A stretch of DNA of 64,000 bases from Paenibacillus rhizosphaerae (GCF_014192015.1 NZ_JACHXJ010000001.1:1116001-1180000); one strand, 5' to 3'. Shown: positions 52,496 through 62,059, counted from the stretch's first letter. Numbers and translations: made by a program. The notes: generated by a model from the sequence alone, not told the origin.

Positions 52496-52612
52496 GGTAT
52501 CATCTCACTCCTATATGTTGTTCAATCTATTTGGTGCTGCGATCAAGCTAAAGGGTAGTCATTACCGGCCGGTGAATGTTATTATGTACCCATGAAGTAA
52601 ATTTGAACAGTA

Positions 52613-52647
52613 CGTACTTTTTAGTACGATAGGCACCAAAAAGTGCC
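52613..52647. promoter_or_regulatory. Two inverted repeats in the MFS/HxlR intergenic region
   Basis: CGTACT-TTTT-AGTACG (52613-52628) and GGCAC-CAAAAA-GTGCC (52632-52647) lie between the divergent genes. The first resembles TACT...AGTA operators of the HxlR/YodB group. Confidence 0.6.
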
Positions 52648-52671
52648 CATAGATATTGAGGAGGGTCTTGG

Positions 52672-53103
52672 ATGGAAAAAAAGAAATACAATATTTCGGT
52701 TGAAGCAACGCTGGAAGTGATCGGCGGCAAATGGAAGTGCGTGATCCTGTGCCACTTGACGCACGGAAAGAAACGGACAAGCGATCTGCGGCGGCTGATG
52801 CCGTCTATCACGCAAAAAATGCTGACCCAGCAGCTCCGTGAGCTGGAGGAGGATGGTATCGTAAACCGTATCATCTATCATCAGGTTCCGCCGAAGGTAG
52901 AGTACGAACTGAGCGAATACGGCTGGAGCCTGAAACCGATCCTGGACTCCCTTTGCTCTTGGGGGGAGAATCATATTATTAAAGAGTATGGTGACAAGTT
53001 TGCCGTATTGGAGGATAACATTCTGAACAATAAGGACATCGGCCTCGCTACCGAAATGAATCAACCTGCGTTAGAAGAGGAAACTTCGCTGTCCAAAAAC
53101 TGA
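52672..53103 (+). CDS. HxlR-family transcriptional regulator
   Basis: A 143-residue winged-helix protein: ISVEATLEVIGGKWKCVILC, HLTHGKKRTSDLRRLMPSIT, QKMLTQQLRELEEDGIVNRI, YELSEYGWSLKPILDSLCSW. These are standard for HxlR. One Cys (residue 23 or so, in KWKCVILC) could be redox-sensing as in YodB/HypR, though this is speculation. It probably regulates the divergent MFS gene. Confidence 0.92.
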   Translation: MEKKKYNISVEATLEVIGGKWKCVILCHLTHGKKRTSDLRRLMPSITQKMLTQQLRELEEDGIVNRIIYHQVPPKVEYELSEYGWSLKPILDSLCSWGENHIIKEYGDKFAVLEDNILNNKDIGLATEMNQPALEEETSLSKN

Positions 53104-53146
53104 AATTTGTCTTTTATTTGAAGGGTAGAATATGGTAATATAAACG

Positions 53147-53160
53147 GGAACAGTTGTTCC
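53147..53160. promoter_or_regulatory. Palindrome upstream of the AraC-type gene
   Basis: GGAACA-GT-TGTTCC is a perfect 6-bp-arm dyad 66 bases before the gene at 53227, just after a TAATAT/TATAAA-like -10 region near 53136-53143. It could be an operator. Confidence 0.4.
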
Positions 53161-53226
53161 TGGTTTGGCAGGGGTTGGCCCAGGCTCATCGCGCCTCATC
53201 CATCCGGGACTCAAGGGAGGTAAGGT

Positions 53227-54024
53227 ATGACCAACAAGTTTCCTGAACTGGATGGAGTCATTACTTATATTCAGAACCGGCTGGATGAACCGCTGGAGCT
53301 GAACACGCTGGCGAAGTACGCAGGGTACAGCCCGTACCATTTTGCCCGGATATTCAAAGCGCGGGTGGGGCTTCCGCCGCTCTATTACGTTTCCTCGCTC
53401 CGGCTGCATCGGGCCAAAGAGCTGCTGCTGCACACGAATCTCAGCATTCGCGACATCAGCTTGGAAATCGGACAGCAGAGCCTGGGCACTTTTACTTCCA
53501 GGTTTACCGAGAAGGTAGGGGTTACGCCTTCCCTTTTCCGGAATTCCAGGGAGATCGCAGACAATCATTTGAGCTCGCTGAAAACGCTCGATGGCTGGGA
53601 TGATCTGCCGGCACTGATGACGACAATGGGAACCGTGGAGGGGTCCATATCGTTCGAGGTTCCGTTCGAAGGGGTCATTCTTATCGGTTTGTTCTCAAAA
53701 CCGATTCCGGAAGGGCTGCCTCCCTACGGTACATTGTTATCGTCAGCAAGCAGGCGCTTTCGTTTTACGGGGGTAAAGCCAGGAACCTATTATTTACTGG
53801 CGACTTCCGTTCCGTGGGGAATGAGGGCCGTCGATTTTCTGGTGCCGCAGACGACGCTTCGCGCCAAGCATAAGGTCCCGATCGTCGTCGGTCCGGATAA
53901 ATCTGTTCCGTTTCAAAGGGTAAACATGCGGGTTCCTCATCTTGACGACCCACCCATCCTCATATCGCTGCCGCTTTTGATGAACAATTTTCTTCATATC
54001 AACAGTCAATCCAGCAATCGGTAA
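53227..54024 (+). CDS. AraC-type regulator with N-terminal HTH and C-terminal beta domain
   Basis: A 265-residue protein with reversed order: the double helix-turn-helix comes first (YIQNRLDEPLELNTLAKYAG, YSPYHFARIFKARVGLPPLY, ISLEIGQQSLGTFTSRFTEK), and residues 120-265 form another domain. That domain has VEGSISFEVPFEGVILIGLF and FTGVKPGTYYLLATSVP, which look like a transthyretin- or carboxypeptidase-regulatory-like beta sandwich rather than a GyrI-type pocket. GGGAGG is close before the ATG. Confidence 0.82.
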   Translation: MTNKFPELDGVITYIQNRLDEPLELNTLAKYAGYSPYHFARIFKARVGLPPLYYVSSLRLHRAKELLLHTNLSIRDISLEIGQQSLGTFTSRFTEKVGVTPSLFRNSREIADNHLSSLKTLDGWDDLPALMTTMGTVEGSISFEVPFEGVILIGLFSKPIPEGLPPYGTLLSSASRRFRFTGVKPGTYYLLATSVPWGMRAVDFLVPQTTLRAKHKVPIVVGPDKSVPFQRVNMRVPHLDDPPILISLPLLMNNFLHINSQSSNR

Positions 54025-54255
54025 GAACTCCGGGCGCAATCATGGTGATATAGTAGAGACAGCAGGGCAGGATGGCATCCTTATACATAACGACTTTTAA
54101 AATGACGCATCTTCTCGGACGCCTATGCTAATTCGGCTGCGGCTGGTTCCTTGAGAAGAGACAAGCGTATAATATGAATCCGCCGCTTACCGCGTGTCTA
54201 AGGATACCTTCTCCTGCTTTAAATGAATCATTTATACAGGAAAGGGAGAATGACG

Positions 54256-54651
54256 ATGGCCAAGCATATGACTTACATTTTTTCAGAGGATGCCAGAGCC
54301 CAGGCCGATTTTTACGTTCAGGCGCTCGGAGGAGAAATTGTATCGGTACAGACCCATGGTGAACTGCCTCACGCTACGGAAGAAAACAAGGACAAGGTGA
54401 TGCACTTGAACCTGGTCGCCGCTGGTGTGAATATTCTGATGTCGGATGCGGTATTCGAATCGGTTCAACCAGGAACGGCGATCAACCTGGTACTGGAGTT
54501 TGAACAGGAGTCGGAAGCGTACGCCGCGTTTGAGAAACTGGCCGAAGGTGGAACGGTCCGCGACCCGATCAAACCGGCTTTCTGGGGATCGTTGTTCGGC
54601 CAACTGGAAGATAAGTTTGGCGTCCGCTGGATGATTACGACAGGATCTTAG
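54256..54651 (+). CDS. VOC-superfamily (PhnB-like) protein
   Basis: A 131-residue PhnB/glyoxalase-like protein: MTYIFSEDARAQADFYVQAL, VMHLNLVAAGVNILMSDAVF, INLVLEFEQESEAYAAFEKL and FGQLEDKFGVRWMITTGS. The start MAKHMTY at 54256 fits GGGAG eight bases upstream; ATGs at 54223 and 54250 are too early or too close. Function unknown; PhnB-type proteins occur as stand-alone binding or resistance proteins. Confidence 0.87.
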   Translation: MAKHMTYIFSEDARAQADFYVQALGGEIVSVQTHGELPHATEENKDKVMHLNLVAAGVNILMSDAVFESVQPGTAINLVLEFEQESEAYAAFEKLAEGGTVRDPIKPAFWGSLFGQLEDKFGVRWMITTGS

Positions 54652-54706
54652 CATAGTTGTCTGAATGCAGAACACTAACTTTTGCAGTTGTATATGTAAG
54701 CTGATA

Positions 54707-54741
54707 GGGACCTCCGGAATAAATCCGGTGGCCCTTTTTTG
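54707..54741 (+). terminator. Terminator after the PhnB-like gene
   Basis: TCCGG-centred stem GGG..CC.CCGGA with TCCGG.GG.CCC, followed by six T. Confidence 0.72.
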
Positions 54742-54873
54742 TGAGGGATTATAATTTGAGCTCAGAAGCCTAAATAACCCGGACCCGGGTAAAGAGGAAA
54801 AGGATAAGAATAACCTGAGAGAGGCAGAATGATTATCGAACATCATTTTTTGTATCAATCCATCATGAAAGCG

Positions 54874-54944
54874 TTGACATGCGGTTAGCCGCAGAGTTAC
54901 AATAAACCTGCCTGAAAGACCAAACGTCTTTCATTCTGCAGAAT
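54874..54944 (+). promoter_or_regulatory. Promoter and operators of the alpha-xyloside operon
   Basis: TTGACA (54874-54879), 18 bases, TACAAT (54898-54903). The spacer contains TGCGG-ttag-CCGCA. Downstream lie GAAAGAC-caaac-GTCTTTC (54914-54932) and the perfect palindrome ATTCTGCAGAAT (54933-54944). One of these is probably the operator for the LacI-type regulator encoded next. Confidence 0.75.
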
Positions 54945-54962
54945 AAGACAAGAGGTATACTT

Positions 54963-56018
54963 ATGAAGGATCATAAAAGACTGACGTTAAAAGGAATCGC
55001 CCAGCAATTGGGCATCTCGGTTGCCACGCTGGACCGGGTCCTCAACAATCGCGGCAACGTGAAGCCGGAGACGTACCGCAAGGTTATGGAGAAGCTGGAG
55101 GAGCTGGAATATACGCCGAACAAATCGGCGAGATTCCTGTCACGGGGGACTGAAATTTCTTTTGCGATCGTGTTTCCCGAGCATCCGGATTATTTCTGGT
55201 CACAGATTGAGCGAGGCATTCGCCTTGCGTATGAGGAGCTGCGGGATTACGGCCTGCGGATTGAAATTTTCAAATCGGAGAGCTACGACACGGAGAAGCA
55301 GAGACAGATCGTACAGGAGATTGTGGACAGCGGCGCCTACGATGCGCTGGCCTTGTCTCCCAACGACTCCCAGCAGATGGAGGATCCCATAGACCAGGCG
55401 ATCGATAAAGGAATGGCGGTGTGCACATTCAATAACGACGCGCCGCTCAGCAAGCGTCTGTTTTACGTGGGCTGCGACTATCGGATCGCCGGCAGACTCG
55501 CTGCCGACATGCTGTGCAAGCTGATCGGAAGCGGCGGACGGGCCGGACTGATCACATCGGATGCCAGCAGCCTGCCGTCAGCGACTACATTCCAGATGCA
55601 GCAGAAAATTACCGGCTTCCGCGAAGTCATTGCCGAGCAGGGGAACATCGACATGGCTCCGCCGCTGAAGCTGAAGCATGAGGAATACGATCATCCGGAC
55701 CGCTTTGGCGAGTACTTCCGCCAGGTCGACGGCATTTATGTCACAAGCGCCAAGCTGCATGTCATTGCGCGCCATCTGGAAGAAGCGGGCCTTGGCGGCA
55801 CCGTGGCTCTGATCGGCCATGATATGACGGAGGATATTTACAAGGATCTGGACCGCGGCACGGTTACAGCGACGATCTGCCAGGACCCGGTAAACCAAGG
55901 CTATTTGGCGGTCAAGACGCTGTTTAATCATACGGCCAGCGGCGAGAAGGTGAATTTACGGGAGAACATTTCCAAGCTGGAGCTGGTTACGAGGGAGAAC
56001 GCACGGTACTATATTTAA
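54963..56018 (+). CDS. LacI-family transcriptional regulator
   Basis: A 351-residue regulator with the LacI headpiece LTLKGIAQQLGISVATLDRV, LNNRGNVKPETYRKVMEKLE and EYTPNKSARFLSRG, then a periplasmic-binding-like sensor domain (ALSPNDSQQMEDPIDQAIDK, AVCTFNNDAPLSKRLFYVGC, VALIGHDMTEDIYKDL). It heads the operon with the sugar ABC importer and GH31 enzyme and probably senses their substrate, an alpha-xyloside. Confidence 0.92.
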   Translation: MKDHKRLTLKGIAQQLGISVATLDRVLNNRGNVKPETYRKVMEKLEELEYTPNKSARFLSRGTEISFAIVFPEHPDYFWSQIERGIRLAYEELRDYGLRIEIFKSESYDTEKQRQIVQEIVDSGAYDALALSPNDSQQMEDPIDQAIDKGMAVCTFNNDAPLSKRLFYVGCDYRIAGRLAADMLCKLIGSGGRAGLITSDASSLPSATTFQMQQKITGFREVIAEQGNIDMAPPLKLKHEEYDHPDRFGEYFRQVDGIYVTSAKLHVIARHLEEAGLGGTVALIGHDMTEDIYKDLDRGTVTATICQDPVNQGYLAVKTLFNHTASGEKVNLRENISKLELVTRENARYYI

Positions 56019-56131
56019 AGATATAGGATACCGGGCTTCCCACAAGAAAAATGATGTACGTACATCATTTTGTGATATTTATAATCATCAAAGCCAAAAT
56101 TCTAGATCATTTCGTAAGGAGGACACGCTAT

Positions 56132-57361
56132 ATGCGCGGCAAAATGAAAGCGCTCTTTCTCACTTTATCGCTGTTCGCCCTGGCGCTGACCGCCTGTTCA
56201 GCAGGATCCGGTACCGATTCGGGAAAAGTCACCCTGACCTGGTGGGATACGATGACGACGGACGGCAGCGTAACCGCGATTAACAACATCATCAGCGAAT
56301 ATGAAAAGGCCCATCCGAACGTGAAAATCAAACGCACTTACGTATCTTCTTCCGATATCAAAAACAAGCTATTGTTAGGCTCGATCGGTAACCAAGGGCC
56401 GGATATCGTATGGATTGACAGCGCCGATCATCAAACGTTCGCCGCTGCCGGCATTTTGGCCGACATCTCCTCCGAAGTCAAAGCGTGGGGACAAGGGGAT
56501 CTATATTATGACGGACCATGGTCCTCCACGGTGTACGACGGCAAAAATTACGGCGTTCCGGTCGGAAGCAACAACCTGGCGCTGTTTTATAACAAAGATA
56601 TGTTTGATCAAGCGGGGATCAAGCCCCCCGCCAACTGGAATGAGCTGAAGGAAGACGCCAAGCTGCTTACCCAGAAAAATGTATACGGTTTCGCAGTCAG
56701 TGCGGTGAAGACGGAAGAAGGGACGTTTCAGTTTTTGCCGTTCCTTCTGCAGGCCGGCTCGGACATTCCCGACTTTGATAGTCAGGGCACGCTCGATGCG
56801 GTAAACCTGTATGACTACATGGCCAAAAACAACTACATGTCCAGGGAAGTCATTACCCAGAAACAATCAGACACCGCGACGCAGTTTGCCGCAGGCAAAG
56901 TGGCGATGATGGTGAACGGAACGTGGCAGATCCCATTCCTGCAAAAGGAAGGCAAAGTCAATTGGGGCGTCGTACCGCTGCCGGAAGGTAAAACGGGCGC
57001 GACCGTTCTCGGAGGAGAAAACTGGGCGATCTCTGCAGCTTCCAAGCACAAAGAAGCCGCCTTTGACGTCATCCGATTCGCCAACGAGCCGGACCGGTTG
57101 AAGAAGCTTCTTCAGACGAACGGCCGTCTGCCGAGCCGCAAAGATTTGCTGCGGGACGCGTTCTGGCAGAAGGATCCGCAGATGAAGGTATTTGCGGATG
57201 CGATGGAGGTCGCCAAGGCACGTGCCTACGGCCCGGATTACGCGGGAATTTCCGAAGCGATCCAGACGATGCTTCAGCAGGTGCTGACCGGGCAGACTTC
57301 ACCCGAGCAGGCTGTCCAAACGGCCGCCGACAAAATCAAGCCGCTTGCACCTAATAATTGA
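56132..57361 (+). CDS. Sugar ABC transporter substrate-binding lipoprotein
   Basis: A 409-residue family 1 solute-binding protein. The signal MRGKMKALFLTLSLFALALT then AC is a lipobox; VTLTWWDTMTTDGS and TYVSSSDIKNKLLLGSIGNQ, GPDIVWIDSADHQTFA, and NGTWQIPFL are family features. AAGGAGG precedes the ATG at 56132. It captures the oligosaccharide for the two permeases downstream. No ATPase gene is in the operon, so a shared MsmX-type ATPase is expected. Confidence 0.93.
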   Translation: MRGKMKALFLTLSLFALALTACSAGSGTDSGKVTLTWWDTMTTDGSVTAINNIISEYEKAHPNVKIKRTYVSSSDIKNKLLLGSIGNQGPDIVWIDSADHQTFAAAGILADISSEVKAWGQGDLYYDGPWSSTVYDGKNYGVPVGSNNLALFYNKDMFDQAGIKPPANWNELKEDAKLLTQKNVYGFAVSAVKTEEGTFQFLPFLLQAGSDIPDFDSQGTLDAVNLYDYMAKNNYMSREVITQKQSDTATQFAAGKVAMMVNGTWQIPFLQKEGKVNWGVVPLPEGKTGATVLGGENWAISAASKHKEAAFDVIRFANEPDRLKKLLQTNGRLPSRKDLLRDAFWQKDPQMKVFADAMEVAKARAYGPDYAGISEAIQTMLQQVLTGQTSPEQAVQTAADKIKPLAPNN

Positions 57362-57378
57362 GAAGGAGGAGGAACCAC

Positions 57379-58305
57379 ATGTCTGATCAGTCCTATTCCG
57401 CGGCAGCGCCGAGAACGTCCAAGCGTTTAAGAAATACAGCATGGACCCGGTATCTGTTCGTTCTGCCGGTCATCCTGTTCCTGCTAGTGTTCATCATTTT
57501 CCCGATCGTCTATAACCTGATTCTCAGCTTTCAAAACGTGACGGTATACAACTTCAAGGGGCATCACGCTTTTGCGGGCCTGGCGAGTTATGTCAAGACA
57601 TTCAAAGATCCGGTGTTTTACACCGCGCTCGGAAACTCGGTATTGTTTACCGTTCTCAGCCTTGTGTTTCAGTTTTCGATCGGCTTTGCGCTGGCCCTGT
57701 TCTTTAACCGCAGTTTTCCGGGCCGGGGCTTGATGCGCTCGCTCATGCTGCTCGCCTGGATGCTTCCTGTCGTCATCACCGCTTCGGTATTCCAATGGAT
57801 GCTGAACGGCGACTACGGTGTCGTTAACTACATCCTGCAAAGCCTCGGGATCATTCACGAGCCGCACAGCTGGCTCAGCGAAAACGGCACGGCGCTGCTG
57901 TCCACGATCGTCGCCAACATCTGGGTCGGCATACCGTTTAACATGATTATCCTGCTGTCCGGACTTCAAGGGCTGCCGGAGCAGTTGTATGAGGCGGCCA
58001 AGCTGGACGGCGCGGGAAAAATGCTGCAGTTCCGCCACATCACGCTGCCGCTCATGCGACCGACCATTCTGATTCTGCTCATGCTGGGGATCATCAACAC
58101 GTTCAAAGTGTTTGACATGATCTTCATCATGACAGCGGGCGGACCGGTAAACTCGTCGAACGTGCTGCCGATTTACGCCTACCAGCTGTCCTTCACCAAG
58201 TTCCAGTTCAGCCAGGGCGCATCGGTATCCATGATCATGTTCGCGATTCTTACCGTGCTGGCCGTGATCTATCTCCGGATGTCCAGTAAGGAGGAGGCTG
58301 CATGA
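57379..58305 (+). CDS. Sugar ABC transporter permease (MalF type)
   Basis: A 308-residue membrane protein with six helices. LFVLPVILFLLVFIIFPIVY is the first; the ATPase-contact loop reads LPEQLYEAAKLDGAGKMLQF (EAA motif) and IFIMTAGGPVNSSNVLP follows. The start MSDQSYS at 57379 has AAGGAGGAGG upstream; it begins 17 bases after the binding-protein stop and overlaps the next permease by four bases. Confidence 0.93.
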   Translation: MSDQSYSAAAPRTSKRLRNTAWTRYLFVLPVILFLLVFIIFPIVYNLILSFQNVTVYNFKGHHAFAGLASYVKTFKDPVFYTALGNSVLFTVLSLVFQFSIGFALALFFNRSFPGRGLMRSLMLLAWMLPVVITASVFQWMLNGDYGVVNYILQSLGIIHEPHSWLSENGTALLSTIVANIWVGIPFNMIILLSGLQGLPEQLYEAAKLDGAGKMLQFRHITLPLMRPTILILLMLGIINTFKVFDMIFIMTAGGPVNSSNVLPIYAYQLSFTKFQFSQGASVSMIMFAILTVLAVIYLRMSSKEEAA

Positions 58306-59141
58306 TGAACCGACGAGCTCAATGGAAGGGCGCCGGCATGACCGTGATCGGTGCCGTCATCACCCTGTTGTTTTTGTTTCCCGTTTATTGGATGGTCAAA
58401 ACGTCGATAACTCCAATTACGGACCTGTTCTCGTCTCCGCCCCATTTTGGCGTGCTGAATGCGACCTTTACGGCTTACTATAACAACTTCATTCACAACA
58501 CGGATATGCTCCGGTATATTGGCAACAGCTTTATTATCGCCATCGGGACGATGATCATGTCGCTGCTGTTCGCCACGCCCGCGGCGTATGCACTGGCAAG
58601 ACTGGACCTGAAAGGCAAATCGCTGATCATGATTCTGCTGCTCGCGATCCAGATGCTGCCCGGTATTATGATGGCGATGCCGCTGTTCATCATGTTCTCG
58701 AAGGTTCACCTCGTGAACAGCTACTTCGGACTCATCCTGGCGGACATGATCCATGCCCTGCCGTTTGCGGTGCTTGTCCTTCGGCCGTCGTTCATGGCAC
58801 TGCCCAAAGGGCTGGAGGAAGCGGCGAAGATCGACGGCTGCAACCAGTTGACGGCGTTCACGCGAATCATCCTTCCGCTCGCCGTGCCCGGCATGATGAC
58901 GGTCGCAGTGTTCTGCTTCCTTTTCGGCTGGGGGGATTTCATCTTTGGCCTGACCTTGACGACCGAGGACAGCGTACGCCCGCTGACGCTTGGACTGTAC
59001 CGCTTTATTGGGCAGTACGGCACGGAGTGGAACAATCTGATGGCGGTCGCCACGCTGGCTGCGCTTCCTATAATAATCATTTTCATCGGCCTGCAGCGCT
59101 ACGTCGTAGGTGGTATTACCGCCGGTTCCATGAAAGACTGA
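58302..59141 (+). CDS. Sugar ABC transporter permease (MalG type)
   Basis: A 279-residue partner permease: ITLLFLFPVYWMVKTSITPI, AYALARLDLKGKSLIMILLL, and the EAA loop LPKGLEEAAKIDGCNQLTAF. The ATG overlaps the previous stop (ATGA), so the two permeases are co-translated. They form the membrane channel of the alpha-xyloside importer. Confidence 0.93.
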   Translation: MMNRRAQWKGAGMTVIGAVITLLFLFPVYWMVKTSITPITDLFSSPPHFGVLNATFTAYYNNFIHNTDMLRYIGNSFIIAIGTMIMSLLFATPAAYALARLDLKGKSLIMILLLAIQMLPGIMMAMPLFIMFSKVHLVNSYFGLILADMIHALPFAVLVLRPSFMALPKGLEEAAKIDGCNQLTAFTRIILPLAVPGMMTVAVFCFLFGWGDFIFGLTLTTEDSVRPLTLGLYRFIGQYGTEWNNLMAVATLAALPIIIIFIGLQRYVVGGITAGSMKD

Positions 59142-59181
59142 CAACTTTTACTAGAAGATATAGATAGGAGAGAGACCCAAT

Positions 59182-61503
59182 ATGAAATTTACAGACGGCT
59201 ATTGGCATGTGCGGCAGGGGCTGCAGGTATTGTATCCGGTAGAGGTAAGGGACATCGAAACCCGGGAAGACGAAATGACGGTGTATGCATCCACCAAAAA
59301 AATCGTCCACAAAGGCGATACGCTGAATACGACGCTGCTCACGGTCCGTTACTCTTCCCCGATGGAGGACGTCATCTGCGTGGAATACATCCATCATGAC
59401 GGCATGGACGACAAAGGCCCGGCCTTCCAGATCTACAAGCAGTCGGACCTAAAAGTCCAGGTCGAGAAACGCGACGGCTCCGTTACACTCACCAGCGGCA
59501 AGCTGACCGCCACCGTTCGTCCGGACGAGGGGTGGAACGTTGCATATGCTTATGACGGACACCGCCTCACCGGCACCGGCTACAAAGGCCCGGCTTACAT
59601 TAAATCCTCCGAATCGGCGGATGTATATATGAGGGAACAGCTGGATCTGGGGGTCGGCGAATACGTGTACGGGCTTGGGGAACGGTTCACGCCTTTTGTG
59701 AAAAACGGTCAGGTCGTGGATCTATGGAATGAAGACGGGGGGACCAGCAGCGAGCAGGCCTACAAGAACATCCCGTTCTATGTGTCCAGCGAAGGATACG
59801 GCGTGTTTGTGGATCATCCGGAGCGTGTTTCTTATGAGGTCGCATCCGAGAACGTCTCGAAGGTGCAGTTCAGCGTTCCCGGTGAAAAGCTGAAGTATTA
59901 CATCATCGGCGGAGCCAATTTGAAAGAGGTTCTGCAAAACTATACGACGCTGACCGGTAAGCCAGCATTGCCGCCTGCATGGTCTTTCGGCCTGTGGCTG
60001 ACGACCTCGTTTACGACCAGCTATGACGAGGACACGGTGAACAGCTTTGTGGACGGCATGCTGGAGCGCGATATTCCGCTGCATGTGTTCCATTTTGACT
60101 GCTTCTGGATGAAGGAGTTCCAGTGGTGCGATTTCAAGTGGGATCCCGACGTGTTCCCGGACCCGCAGGGGATGCTGCGGCGGCTGAAAGACAAAGGGCT
60201 TCATATCTGCGTCTGGATCAACCCTTACATCGGGCAGAAGTCGTATCTGTTCAAGGAAGGCAAGGAGAACGGCTATCTGGTGAAAAATCCGGACGGCAGC
60301 GTCTGGCAGTGGGACCGGTGGCAGTCCGGCATGGGGCTCGTGGACTTTACCAATCCGGAGGCGGTCCGCTGGTACCAGGACAAGCTGAAGGAATTGCTCC
60401 ACATGGGCGTCGACAGCTTCAAAACCGACTTCGGCGAGCGGATTCCGACGAATGTCGTTTACCATGACGGCTCCGATCCGGTCAAAATGCACAACTACTA
60501 CACGTTCCTGTACAACCAAACGGTATTCGAAGTGCTGGAGGAGACGCTTGGTAAAAATGAAGCGGCGGTGTTCGCCCGTTCCGCCACGGCGGGCGGACAG
60601 CAGTTCCCGGTTCATTGGGGCGGCGACTGCTCCGCCTCATACGCATCGATGGCCGAATCGCTTCGCGGCGGCTTGTCCTTGTCGCTCAGCGGCTTCGGGT
60701 TCTGGAGCCACGATATCAGCGGCTTTGAAAATACGGCCACGCCGGACCTATATAAGCGCTGGACCGCTTTCGGGATGCTGTCCACGCACAGCCGGCTGCA
60801 CGGCAACCAGTCGTACCGGGTGCCTTGGCTCTTCGACGAGGAAGCGGTGGACGTGCTGCGCTATTTTACCAAGCTGAAATGCACGCTGATGCCGTACCTG
60901 TTCCGTTCCGCCGTACAGACCGCGGCGACAGGAGTGCCCGTCATGCGGGCCATGGTGCTGGAATTCCCCGAAGATCCGAACTGCCATGTGCTGGACCGCC
61001 AGTATATGCTTGGGGATTCGCTTCTCGTCGCGCCGGTCATGAACGAGCATGGCCTGGCACGCTACTACGTACCGGAAGGACGCTGGACCGATTTCGTAAC
61101 CGGCGAGAGGGTGCAGGGCGGCGGATGGATCAGCCGGCAGGTCGACTACTTTACGGTTCCACTGCTGGCGCGGGCCGGAAGCATCATTCCGGTTGGAAGC
61201 AATAACCAGCGTCCGGATTATGATTACGCGGACGGCGTAACCCTTCACGCCTTTGAACTTGCGGACGGGACGGAATCCGTATGTGTCGTAAACGGGACAA
61301 ACGGCAAGGAGGAACTGAAGGTGACGGTAACCCGGAACGAGGGACGCATCGAAGTCCAAGCGGAAGGAACGAAGCCATGGAAGCTGCTTCTGCGCGGAGT
61401 CCGTCAAATCGCCCAGGCAGGCGGCGCCGAAGCCGCCGTTACCGAGCAGGGAGTACTTCTAACCCCACAAGCCGGCGCTACGCAGCTATCGCTTCAACTG
61501 TAA
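59182..61503 (+). CDS. yicI: Alpha-xylosidase, GH31 (YicI type)
   Basis: A 773-residue cytosolic glycosidase that releases xylose from alpha-xylosides such as isoprimeverose. The nucleophile is Asp in VDSFKTDFGERIPTNVVYHD, the acid/base Asp in FGFWSHDISGFE; HVFHFDCFWMKEFQWCDFKW and LHICVWINPYIGQKSYLF are the YicI-type substrate pocket. The beta domains flank it. AGGAGAGAG precedes the ATG. It ends the LacI-ABC-GH31 operon. Confidence 0.95.
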   Translation: MKFTDGYWHVRQGLQVLYPVEVRDIETREDEMTVYASTKKIVHKGDTLNTTLLTVRYSSPMEDVICVEYIHHDGMDDKGPAFQIYKQSDLKVQVEKRDGSVTLTSGKLTATVRPDEGWNVAYAYDGHRLTGTGYKGPAYIKSSESADVYMREQLDLGVGEYVYGLGERFTPFVKNGQVVDLWNEDGGTSSEQAYKNIPFYVSSEGYGVFVDHPERVSYEVASENVSKVQFSVPGEKLKYYIIGGANLKEVLQNYTTLTGKPALPPAWSFGLWLTTSFTTSYDEDTVNSFVDGMLERDIPLHVFHFDCFWMKEFQWCDFKWDPDVFPDPQGMLRRLKDKGLHICVWINPYIGQKSYLFKEGKENGYLVKNPDGSVWQWDRWQSGMGLVDFTNPEAVRWYQDKLKELLHMGVDSFKTDFGERIPTNVVYHDGSDPVKMHNYYTFLYNQTVFEVLEETLGKNEAAVFARSATAGGQQFPVHWGGDCSASYASMAESLRGGLSLSLSGFGFWSHDISGFENTATPDLYKRWTAFGMLSTHSRLHGNQSYRVPWLFDEEAVDVLRYFTKLKCTLMPYLFRSAVQTAATGVPVMRAMVLEFPEDPNCHVLDRQYMLGDSLLVAPVMNEHGLARYYVPEGRWTDFVTGERVQGGGWISRQVDYFTVPLLARAGSIIPVGSNNQRPDYDYADGVTLHAFELADGTESVCVVNGTNGKEELKVTVTRNEGRIEVQAEGTKPWKLLLRGVRQIAQAGGAEAAVTEQGVLLTPQAGATQLSLQL

Positions 61504-61550
61504 ACGGGTTTGTCTTAAGCACACGGGATCAAGAACCCTACTGACGTCAA

Positions 61551-61600
61551 ACTCCCGAAATACCGCCGTTGGCCGGGTTTTCGGGAGCTTTTACGTCTAT
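61551..61600 (+). terminator. Terminator after the GH31 gene
   Basis: CTCCCGAAA and TTTTCGGGAG arms with a GC-rich loop, followed by CTTTT. Confidence 0.72.
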
Positions 61601-61929
61601 TTTTTCATCTATATAGATTGAAATAAAGTTTTACATTGAACTTCCTTCTATAACGGCACAATGCGACACTTAAATGTTCAATTCTTTAGTTCATTCTATT
61701 TACCTTTAACGTTAACGGTTACGTCAACGATTACAACAACCTTTAGAAAAAGAGGGAATCAACAACCTCTGATATCCAAATTGCAACATATGAAAAATTC
61801 ACAATAGAAAATACAAAAATCCGTCCCTATTTCCAGCCTGCAAGCCCATCAATTCCATACTCCAGTCAACACACACCGGTCACAAGGAAGTTCTGCCCGC
61901 TTCGCCGGATCACATCCAAGCGGCCATAG
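61601..61929. other. AT-rich intergenic region
   Basis: No gene seen. It contains CTTTAACGTTAACGGTTACG near 61703-61722, with overlapping GTTAAC/AACGTT dyads that may be a regulator site, but nothing firm. Confidence 0.35.
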
Positions 61930-61959
61930 TTGCTTCTGACGAACTTTTCAGGATATAAT
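61930..61959 (+). promoter_or_regulatory. Promoter of a short leader-like transcript
   Basis: TTGCTT, 18 bases, TATAAT (61954-61959). A perfect -10 with acceptable spacing; the transcript would begin near 61966 and meet a terminator 85 bases later. Confidence 0.65.
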
Positions 61960-61996
61960 CTGCTTGGAAAAAACGGATTTCGAAGGAGGACCCCTG

Positions 61997-62059
61997 GTGT
62001 TCAAGCAGTGCAAATATTCCATAAGTAAACGGTATAGGGTGGTACGCATTGAACACTAA
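61997..62059 (+). CDS. Possible leader peptide (20 aa)
   Basis: GTG 61997 with AAGGAGG about eight bases upstream opens MFKQCKYSISKRYRVVRIEH, then TAA inside the 5' arm of the terminator. The ribosome site is strong and placement is attenuator-like. The basic 20-residue peptide matches nothing I recognise. Confidence 0.4.
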   Translation: MFKQCKYSISKRYRVVRIEH

